Source: Tillandsia leiboldiana
Lineage: Eukaryota; Streptophyta; Magnoliopsida; Poales; Bromeliaceae
Reading direction: 5' to 3'
Assembly: GCA_029204045.2 (NCBI GenBank)
Contig: JAQNDB010000452.1
Location: forward strand, 1-64,000
DNA: 64,000 nt
In this document: in pieces, positions 55,304 through 64,000 of the stretch
Layout of the letters: each line of letters starts with the position of its first letter
How positions within the stretch are numbered: position 1 is the stretch's first letter
The notes under the pieces: generated by a model
Database searches by the model: none
What the model was told of the DNA's origin: nothing
Seen by the model: the letters and a program-made list of their open reading frames with translations, nothing else
Position numbers and translations under genes: made by a program

Positions 55304-58300
55304 TGTCGGGCCCAAGAAATAGATTTGAGTGCAAATTGGGATTTAGTTTGCATCACTGGAGGCCTGTGTGGTGTGTTGGTGGTGTTTGTGCGCAATTGGA
55401 CACAAGTGTTGTACCTTGGGCTTAAAAGGAGATCGTGGGAAATTGGAGGACCCGGTCGAGTGTTTAGAGGTGGTTTCGCGCGGCGTCGTAGATGTCAAAT
55501 TTGGATTCGAGCGAAGTTTGGATAAAGATTACCTCTCGGTCGCCTTCGGAATTTTTAGAGTTGGATTTGGCAAATCAACTTCAGAATTGGACCCGGCGCG
55601 AAAACCGGATCTAAGTGGGCTATCCGGGGGCATTCGGCAAATTTTCGGTTGAGAATTTAGAGAAACGGGCATCGTTTTTGGATTCAGCGCGCGAAATCGT
55701 TGAGAATGGACTATTTACTTGTTTGTTTTGGAGCCCGGATGAAATGCGCGTTTTTCGAGGCGACGCGGCATGAATCCCGAGGTGAGGCGACGGCACGGAA
55801 ACCAAGGAGGTGCGGCGCGCAGCTCGAGGCGCGCGGCAGGCGCGCTACGGCGCACTGGGGAAGCGCCCCCGCCTGCGCGGGAGGCGCGCCGGGGCCGCCA
55901 CGTGGCGGGCCCCACTGGCGCCGCTCTGGCGCGCGGGGGCGCGCGCCCGTGTGGCGCGTCGTGTCCCGCGCCTGCCGCGGCGCGGTGTCACGCGCCCGTG
56001 TGGCGCACGGCTGTGTGCCCGCGTGGGCTCGCAGGGGCGCGGCCACGTGGCGCGGCGCGCGCGCGCCTGGACCTGGTGCACCGCCCTTGTGCGTGTGGAC
56101 CGCCGGTGGAGAGCTCCATTGGGGTGCACCGTGGACCGGTGCATGAGCACCTTCTCTCCTCCTTTTTCTTCTTCTTCTTCCTTTCCCACCCCGAGCGCCA
56201 TTTTTCTTCTCTTCTCTTCCTTTCTTCTCCAACCGAGCGTGAGAAAGTGAGGGGAGGGAGTTGTGTGGGGTGCGGCGGTGCATCGTGGGCCTCGTGGAGC
56301 GCGCGAGTTTTTCCAATGGAGCAGTTGGGCGGCGCGGCGCGGTTGAGGTTGGTCCCGTGTGTTAATTTTACGGAGTTTTTGCGCTGTTTGGGGGTTCTTT
56401 TGGACTTTGAGTTTAACCCCTAGCTCTTACCTGTTTTAGAGACCGTGTTTTACTGCACCGTTTTGCGTGCGGTCCCCGACACCGTGCTCGTTTTGCGTGC
56501 GGACTCCGTTTTGTGTGCGGATTCTGGCACCGTGCTCCGTTTTGCGTGCGGATTCTGGCACCGTGCACCGTTTTCCGTGCGGACTCCATTTTGTGTGCGG
56601 TCTCCGGCACCGTGCACCGTTTTGTGTGCGGATTCTGGAACCGTGCACCGTTTTGCGTGCAGACTCAGTTTTGCGTGCGGTCTCCCGCACCGTGCACCGT
56701 TTTGCATGCGGACTCCGGCGGCGTGCTCCGTTTTGCGTGCGCACTCCGGCAGCGGGCATTGCTTGCGTGCGGATCGCGTGGAGGCCAATTGCAAGTGTCT
56801 ACGAGCAATTGGTGGCAAATCGAGGTGGGTGGCCTTATCTCCAAGTTTTATGGACTGTACAGTAATTCTACTGATGTAGGACTTTCATGATAGTTTATTT
56901 CCTTGTGTAGCATGCTAGATTGTAGGAATTGTTATTCCTTTTATCATCTGTTAAAATAGTTATCTTGGAACTTGACCTAGCACCCCCGTCATATGTTGCA
57001 TGTGTAACCAGACCAGTAGAAAACCCTCACTTGGGCTAGGGTTATTTATGTTTAGACACCCACACTGTTTTTCTATTCCTGGACATAGTGTTATCCTCGC
57101 CCGGGTAGTGGGCCGAGAGGTCGGGACTTTCTTTTAGTGTGGGATGCATTTGAACTCATGCTTGGGAGCAGAGTGGAGTCTGGTAGTTGTAGTGGGTTGC
57201 TTATCTGTGCCGGGAGCCGTTTGGGTAAACGGTAGTCCCGGGAGGTCTTGTATCCCTGTTGAGCTGTCGTGGGAGGGAGCCGTTGAGCAAACGTAGTCCC
57301 GGGCCGTCGAGTATCTTCCGGTCAGTGTTGTTGGGAACCGTTGGGTTGACGGTAGTCCCGGGCCGTCGAGTATCTTCCGGTCAGTGTTGTTGGGAACCGT
57401 TGGGGTTGACGGTGGTCCCAGGTCGTTGAGTGTTTTCCGACCAGTATTGTTAGCCTGAGTTGGGGGTCGTTCCTGGCTGTGGAGTACCTCCAGCCAGTGT
57501 GCTTTGTGCTGCGAGCTGTTGGAGAGGCTAGTGTCTCGTGTTTCGTGTGAGCTGATCAGCTGAGTCGTCGAGAGTGCTCCGACTGTTGTGCGAGATATTT
57601 GGGGATCTTGAGTCCTACCGTGCTGAGAGTGAGCGTGGATTTTGACTATAGCCTGCATATGCCAATGTTTGATACTCTATGCCGCTCCGTTTTCCTCAGT
57701 TGGAGTCGCGCCCCTGAGATGCCGCTGTGGATACGATGGTTGGCCTGTTGAGGCAGTTTTCCGTAGTGGATGCAACGATGGGCCTGTTGAGGCAGTTTTG
57801 CACGAGGGGTGAGTTAGTCGGACAGGACGCCCCACGTAAATCCCGTCCTCATGTGGATGTGTGGTAGTGGGCAGGTGCGTTCCTAGTCGATAGGCGCAGG
57901 CTTGACTGGACCCTATGAGGCAGTCAGTTCGATTGGGTCGATTGAGCACCTTGGGTGCGAGTGGTCACGTTTACTTTCATCTGTTCCACTTTTTGAGAAT
58001 CTAGATAGAGGCATGGTAGCTGTAGAGTAGCTCCAGCTTTTCTTGTTCAGATTTCATTGCACTGTTATCTTTTGCCTCTAGTAGACTTAGTAGGCAGACC
58101 GTTGGGCTTGTTGACGGCACCCACTGAGAACTACTGTGGGAAGTAGTTCTCACACCCGTCGTGGTGTCTTTTTCCCCAGGGACTTCTACTCCTGTTCCTG
58201 TGCTCCAGTTGCTGATCCTTCTGACCGGTTTCGAGGGAGTCGCGAGCTAGTTCCCTACCCGTCGTTGGAGTGTAGCGGTACCCCTTCAGAGGAGAGCTTC

Positions 58301-58691
58301 AGTTGATTAGTTTGCTTCTTTTTCCTCTGTTGAGAGACCATTGTTGTGAGGTATAGAGTTGTACTTTATTTTACAGTTTGAGAGACTGATGTAGTGAGAA
58401 TATTTTTGTTTTGAGAGTTTGTACACCGATGTATTTTATTGGAGATATCTCCCTTTTGAGTTTTGTATCAGAGGACTTTTTATACGATCGTATTTGGGAG
58501 ATGGATATTGTATTATTTTCAGTTGTACAGTGTTTGGATTTCAGTTTTTAGTAGTTACTTTCAGCTCTGACATCTGTATACTGTAGTTGATTCTTTTTGC
58601 AGGTTAGACGCTTCGACTGTATGGCAGTTTCCGTACAGATGGCGGATCTTTTAGCGAGCCCGGGTCGCAGTTTCAACCCCGGGGCGTGACA
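55304..58691 (+). mobile_element. Gypsy B' LTR, inverted copy of 11395-14800
   Basis: Near-identical reverse complement of the B LTR, lacking its first 69 bp at the gap. It ends GGGGCGTGACA at 58691 before the primer site. It repeats the minisatellite (56455-56768) and the GC-rich block (about 55790-56130). It differs from the left arm mainly by single-base deletions in runs. Confidence 0.93.
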
Positions 58692-58699
58692 GATTAGAG

Positions 58700-58711
58700 T
58701 GGTATCAGAGC
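58700..58711 (+). other. Primer-binding site of gypsy B'
   Basis: TGGTATCAGAGC, mirror of 11375-11386. Confidence 0.93.
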
Positions 58712-59189
58712 CTAGGTTGTAGGTCATGGTGGACTTAGAAACCCTAGGCTTCTGGTTGGACATTAGGATGACTACATGAGAGTCGTGACTTTTAGCGAGA
58801 GACGGGATGAGTGATTGGCATGTTTACTTTCCTAAGCGATTATGTTGGCTGCAGACAACATAATGCTATGGAATGGATGACATGTCTTAGACTTTCGCTG
58901 GATTGGGTCGTATGGTTGTTGTGTCCTGACGTTTGTTATTGTGCAGTGGACTACGATACTCCTGAGACGTCGTGTTGTGAAGAGGACACACCCCGCACCT
59001 GAGGAATACCCGAGCAGCGGGAGGCAGAGCTATCAGAGCAGAGCGAGACCCAGGAGTTATGGACCCAGATGGCACCGATGTCGGAGGGTGTCCGATGCCA
59101 GGAGGAAGCCATGGAACGTTTGATGAGCTTGTTGGAGCAGGGAGCACAGTTAGTTGCAGTATCGCTTGAGAGTCCTCCAGCACTTGCCC
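58712..59189 (+). pseudogene. gag: Gypsy B' gag N-terminal fragment
   Basis: Mirror of 10911-11374: leader, then MSEGVRCQEEAMERLMSLLE and EQGAQLVAVSLESP leading into the tandem repeat. Interrupted by copia A' at 59939, as in the left arm. Confidence 0.6.
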
Positions 59190-59938
59190 CTGGCCGAGTT
59201 ACCAGGTGGGCACATGCCCTGGCCGAGTTACTAGGAGGATACTTTCCATGGCCGAGCTACCAGATGGATACATTGCCCCTGGCCGAGTTACCAGGTGGGC
59301 ACATGCCCTGGCGGAGTTACCAGGAGGACACTTTTTCCTGGCCGAGTTACCAGGAGGATACTTTCCACTGGCCGAGCTACCAGATGGATACATTGCCCTG
59401 GCCGAGTTACTAGGTGGGTACATGCCCTGGCCGAGTTACCAGGACGACACTTTCCACTGGCCGAGCTACCAGATAGATACATTGCCCCTGGCGAGTTACC
59501 AGGTGGGCACATGCCCTGGCCGAGTTACTAGAAGGACACTTTTCCCTGGCCGAGTTACCAGGAGGACACTTTCCCTGGCCGAGTTACCAGGAAGATACTT
59601 TCCACTGGCCGAGCTACCAGATGGATTCATTGCCCCTAGCCGAGTTACCAGGTGGGTACATGCCCTGGCCGAGTTACCAGGAGGACACTTTCCACTGGCC
59701 GAGCTACCAGATGGATACATTGCCCCTGGCCAAGTTACCAGGTGGGCACATGCCCTGGCCGAGTTACCAGGAGGACACTTTTCCCTGGCCGAGTTACCAG
59801 GAGGACACTTTTTCACTGGCCGAGCTACCAGATGGATACATTGCCCCTGGCCGAGTTACCAGGTGGGGCACATGCCCTGGTCGAGTTACCAGGAGGACAC
59901 TTTTCCCTGGCCGAGTTACCAGGAGGATACTTTCCACT
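59190..59938 (+). repeat. 29-31 bp minisatellite in gypsy B' gag, 25 units
   Basis: Twenty-five units starting GGCCGAGTTACCAGG or a variant. Four sub-types recur in order (GTGGGCACATGCCC, AGGACACTTT, AGGATACTTT, ATGGATACATTGCC), giving a higher-order period of 3-5 units. Unit lengths vary between 28 and 32, so the reading frame is lost and regained. The left arm has six units. Confidence 0.93.
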
Positions 59939-61195
59939 TGTTACGGAATTTGAGTGGCGTATTTCGTGAATTCGGTTAAGTCTTGAAGATTGAAGATAAA
60001 GAAGGTTGGATCATATAACTCAATCTCAAGAAAGAAGAATTCAAAAGGATCAGGTATGTTTAACTAATTATTTTTGGTGATCCGAATACTTCTTATAGTG
60101 TAGAAACACTTGGATGAATTTTTAATTGCATAAAAATCAAAAACTGGACATGGGACATGTTCAGGATCCGGATCAGACATTCCAATCCGGATCCCGAAGG
60201 GTGTTAGTTCATACGCAAATTTAATCCGGATCCAAGCCCTCTTCTGATCCGGATCCCGAACATGGGTTTTTGCTGAATTGTATGAACGATCCGGATCAGG
60301 CACTTCGATCCGGATCCCGAACCTTTGTTTTTCTGGAAACTGTCTGTCTCGTTACTGCAATCCGGATCGCCGAAATCCGATCCGGATCGTCGTCCTGAAA
60401 AATTCCAGAAAAGGTTAGTTTTTGATTCTTATCCTCTTCCAACGGTTTCTAACCTATAAATAGACCCTATGATTCATCTTTTAGTAAAAGGGAAAAACAC
60501 GACCGAAATAGAAAAATCCACATATAGAGAAGAAAGGAAATACTAGATTTAATTCTATGTTTCTTCATCTATATTATTAATTTGATTCTAGGTTTTCCAA
60601 ACTCAGATTTTGAGTAGAATCAAATTAATGAATACTTAGATGGTATTTCCGATCTATTTCTAATCTAAGTATTCGGCGGATCATCACCACCCAAAAACAA
60701 CGATTTCCCAAAATCGGCGCGTGGACTCGCGTGGCCTTGTGGATTCAAGGTGCTACCGCTCTCGTGGATTCGGAGCGAGGTACGTTCGTGGATTCGAGAC
60801 GTGCTACTGGGTGAAGACCGTGGATTCGGTCGGACGTCGTGGACTCGACGTTGGACGCCGTGGATTCGGCGTTGGACGCAGATCGTGGATTCGAGAAGCG
60901 TTGCGGAGCGAGCGGAGAAGATCAACTAGGAGCGTATGGAAAAAGGTTGAGTCGTCTGTGAGTACGGTATATCACCTTTGTACGTGTTATAATTCTAGTG
61001 GATTTCACCGTGTTATCGGTCCCGTGGTTTTTTACTCCGGTTTGGAGTTTTCCACGTAAAAATCTCTGCGTGTTATTTATTTTTCCGCATTGGGTTTTAT
61101 ATCGCAAAGATTTTTGAGTGTTTATTGTTTACACCTATTCACCCCCCTCTAGGTGTTTTTTCCCCTATTTAGATCCAATTATATATAACCCAACA
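59939..61195 (+). mobile_element. Copia A' 5' LTR, inverted copy of 9455-10715
   Basis: 1257 bp, TGTTACGGAATTTGAG to CCCAACA, inserted after CCACT, the complement of the AGTGG flank in the left arm. It has the same palindrome array (60165-60390) and TATA box (about 60453-60462). Confidence 0.93.
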
Positions 61196-61197
61196 AG

Positions 61198-61209
61198 TGG
61201 TATCAGAGC
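61198..61209 (+). other. Primer-binding site of copia A'
   Basis: TGGTATCAGAGC, mirror of 9441-9452. Confidence 0.94.
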
Positions 61210-61228
61210 GGGAATAGGGTTGTAAACA

Positions 61229-62497
61229 ATGGTTGAAGGTGGAAACATCAACAGACCTCCGTTCTTCGATGGAACAAATTATGCGTACTGGAAAGTACGG
61301 ATGAAAGCCTTTTTAATTTCCATCGACGAACGGGTGTGGCAATCAATTGAATTAGGATGGTCTAATCCAACTGAAATTCTTACTGATGTTCGCACCATCA
61401 AACTAGGTCGAAATGGACCAAGGAAGAGATAGATTTTTCTTCTTACAATGGAAAAGGGGATTAATGCTCTATTTAATGCTTTGTCTCAAACTGAGTTCTC
61501 TCGCGTCTCGGCATGTGAGACTGCGAAAGAAATCTGGGATCTTCTTCAAGTTACACATGAGGGAACTAACCTTGTGAAGATTCAGAAACTGCAAATGCTT
61601 ACGAGCAAGTTTGACTCTATTTTCATGGCAGAAAATGAATCGTTCACAGACTATTACACACGATTGCAAGACATCGTAAACTTATGTGCTAACTTGGGAG
61701 AGAACATTCCAGAATTTAAAGTTGTAAGAAAAAATATTAAGAACTCTTCCTGAAAGATTTCGATCCAAGGTTACGGCCATTGAAACTATTAAACACCCGG
61801 ACGAAATCCGTGTAGAAGAATTAGTTGGCTCATTACAAACTTATGAAATGACATTTCCTACTAACTATTCTTCTGGAAAAGCATCCTCTTCTAAGTCTTC
61901 AGGTTTAGCATTGAAAACAACAAAAGAAGAAGACGCGGATTCATCCTCCTCAGACGATGACGAAAACCTATCTATGGAGGACTTTGAGAAGCAGCTCGCT
62001 CTCTTGACAAGAAGATTTCGCCGAAACTTTCGAAGGGGTAACTCAAGCAAAACTCCATCCTTCATAAAGTCGAAGAAAGGCAAAGGTTCTTCAAGTTTCA
62101 AACCAAGAAAGCAAGAGGGTTTTTCTAAGGATAAGAAAAGCTCAAAAGGACAAGTCCAATGCTTCAAGTGCCGAGGGTACGGCCATATCTCAACGGAGTG
62201 CCCCATAAGAATCCGTCAAAGAAGAAAGCGATGCAAGCCGTCACTTGGGATGACACCTCATCGTCAAATGAGTCATCGTCAAGTGATGAAGAAGATAACG
62301 CAACGGCGTTCCATGCGTCCACATCTTCACCCTTCATGTGCTTAATGGCTAGTACATCCGAGTCGTTGTCCAACTCCACTGTTGAAAAAATTGCAACGGA
62401 CGATGAATCGGATAATTCAGAAGGTGAAGACTTTGCTCTTGCCTACCATAAGCTTTTGAGGGATTCAAAGAAACTGGCAAAGCAAAACAAGAGTTGA
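61229..62497 (+). pseudogene. gag: Copia A' gag, several one-base frameshifts
   Basis: Mirror of A gag from MVEGGNINRPPFFDG. Lesions private to this arm: a missing C near 61405, an extra G near 61457, a missing A near 62205 and a missing T near 62494. The extra A near 61735 is shared with the left arm, while the T missing in the left arm near 8748 is present here. The first knuckle CFKCRGYGHISTEC is at about 62161-62202. All private differences lie in short homopolymers, so sequencing error is a real alternative to mutation. Confidence 0.85.
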
Positions 62498-64000
62498 GAG
62501 GGAGATTGCAGGATCTCGAAGAAGAAGCAAAAAGGGCATCTTCTCTCTCAAACGCTCTTGAAGTGGAAAGGGATAATCTGATTAAAATAAATGTTTCCCT
62601 TCAAGAGTCCAATGAGAAACTCGAGAAGAATTATGTAGATATGGTGAACAAAGCGAATTACTTCTTGAAGCTCAACGGCGAGGCTCGACAGGAAAAATTG
62701 GAAATGACAGAGACCATTCTCCAACTCAAGGATGACTTACAGCGATTTTCATCAGGAAGGAGTAAGTTGGATAAGCTTCTTGGTCTTGGTCAATCAAACA
62801 AATTCGGCCTCGGATACAATCGAGCTGAAGACAATTTTAGTTCGGTTGGGACAGTCTTTGTGCCCCAGTCGGTATCTCCTCCTCCGACACTGGAATTGAC
62901 GACAAACAACGACAACAAACCTACTTCCCCCTCTTTGGAATCGTCAAGCACCAAGGTATGTTTTCGTTGTGGTATTGCAGGGCACATAAGGAGAAATTGC
63001 AAGATGGGAGCCAAACTCTCAACTCAAGCACTTCTTGCAACGACTACCAAAAGGGTGATTCCTCGGAAATCAAATGCAAATTATTCGAAGGAAAAGAGCC
63101 TCGATAGTTCATCAAACAAGATGACGACGTCAAGGAAAAGCGATGGATCAAACAAGACGCTTTCACCAAAGGTATCAACCTCACAATCATTTCCGACGTA
63201 CACCAAAACTCGAAAGGTTTGGGTACGCAAAGGTGAAATCTTCCCTTGTCTTGTTACAAATATTTCCTTGCATGCATATGATAATTCGTCTTGGTATCTG
63301 GATAGCGGTTGTTCCCGTCACATGACCGGTGACAAACACTGCTTTCAAAATTTTGAGAAAATCTCCAGAGGACTTGTAGTTTTCGGAGACGGTCAGTATT
63401 CCAAAATTGTTGGAAAAGGAACAGTAGCTATTCCAGACGGCCCGATTCTGAATAATGTGTTATTTGTTGATGGCCTTAAGACTAACCTCATAAGTATCAG
63501 TCAACTTTGTGACAATGGTTTTTCAGTTAACTTTTCATCTGTTGAATGCATTATAACTGATAAGGACCATGTTTTCTTTTTAAAGGGGGTTAGATCTGAA
63601 AACAATTGTTATGTTGTTCCCAATAAAATTTCTGAATATTGTAACTTAGCCTCTTTGAATAATGAAACACTTTGGCATGAAAGGCTAGGTCACATAAATT
63701 TTAAGGAACTTGCTAGAATTTCAAACAAAGACGTGGTCAAGGGGGTTCCAAAACTTTCACTTAAACAAAACATTGTGTGTGGTGGTTGTCAAAAGGGAAA
63801 ACAATCCAGGACTGCACACAAGAACTTGAACCACGTTGGTACTAATCGGCCCTTAGAATTATTGCATATGGATCTTATGGGGCCGACACGTCAACCATCC
63901 TTGGGAGGTAAATGGTATATTTTCTTATTGGTTGATGATTTCTCTAGATACTCATGGGTAGCATTTTTAAAAGAGAAAGCTGATACTTTTGATTCTTTTC
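62498..64000 (+). CDS. gag-pol: Copia A' gag C-terminus, protease and start of integrase (runs off window)
   Basis: An open frame continues to the window end and mirrors A residue for residue as far as I can read: coiled-coil-like LQDLEEEAKRASSLSNALEV, knuckle CFRCGIAGHIRRNC, protease WYLDSGCSRHMTGDKH (about 63292-63340), integrase finger LWHERLGHINF ... VCGGCQKGKQSR, first catalytic aspartate LHMDLMGPT, ending within FLKEKADTFDSF. Position 64000 corresponds to 6649 of the left arm. Confidence 0.88.

Noticed and set aside
55044..55525. Open frames crossing the N run
   Set aside because: They include undetermined bases and join two unrelated contigs.
59190..59938. CRISPR-like array
   Set aside because: Units are contiguous and similar throughout, with no distinct spacers, and the setting is a plant retrotransposon gag. 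It is a minisatellite.
6649..64000. Giant terminal-inverted-repeat transposon (arms 6649-14800 and 55304-64000)
   Set aside because: The arms are parts of ordinary LTR elements, end inside those elements rather than at shared termini, and one begins at an assembly gap. No transposase is present between them.

Overview
This window is a block of nested LTR retrotransposons from a plant nuclear genome. I found no host gene, no tRNA gene and no functional rRNA gene. The plant assignment rests on four things: Sirevirus-type Ty1/copia elements; Tekay/Del-type chromovirus Ty3/gypsy elements; a Cassandra TRIM whose LTR carries a 5S rRNA-like promoter segment; and primer sites matching plant initiator-Met tRNA (TGGTATCAGAGC). 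The species cannot be told from the sequence.

Layout. (A) A Sirevirus on the minus strand runs from beyond position 1 to 10715: 3' LTR to 689, PPT 690-704, a long 3' region with an env-like remnant, pol/gag 4300-9421, 5' LTR 9455-10715. It sits inside the gag of (B), a gypsy element on the minus strand whose 3.5-kb LTR is 11395-14869. Next come remnants of (H), a plus-strand gypsy gag (14870-15926) holding a solo Cassandra LTR, and then (G), a minus-strand Tekay-like gypsy (LTR 16210-19174 with a complete Cassandra inserted 7 bp from its end; pol 19211-21372). G is cut by (C), a plus-strand gypsy (21373-35051). C is itself interrupted by (D), a complete gag-only Sirevirus (25081-31446, target duplication GAACC). 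C's 3' LTR stops at a second TRIM (35052-35534), which joins it to an unrelated LTR fragment (35535-37796). (E), a plus-strand Sirevirus (37797-55203), is split inside RNase H by (F), a large-LTR gypsy on the minus strand (43436-54933). A 100-N gap (55204-55303) follows. From 55304 to the end the sequence repeats the A-in-B locus of 6649-14800 in inverted orientation.

How the parts relate. A is nearly complete but carries small frameshifts. D and E both lost sequence starting at the same gag/protease boundary; D keeps only gag, LTRs, PBS, PPT and some conserved noncoding boxes, so it would need proteins from an A-like helper. C and F have LTRs as long as or longer than their decayed interiors and share the same scar in reverse transcriptase, so they too look like passengers, possibly of a G-like helper.

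Caution. The inverted copy next to the gap, the many single-base homopolymer indels and a 31-base poly-G run suggest long-read sequence with limited polishing. The palindrome may be an assembly artefact, and some frameshifts may not be biological.
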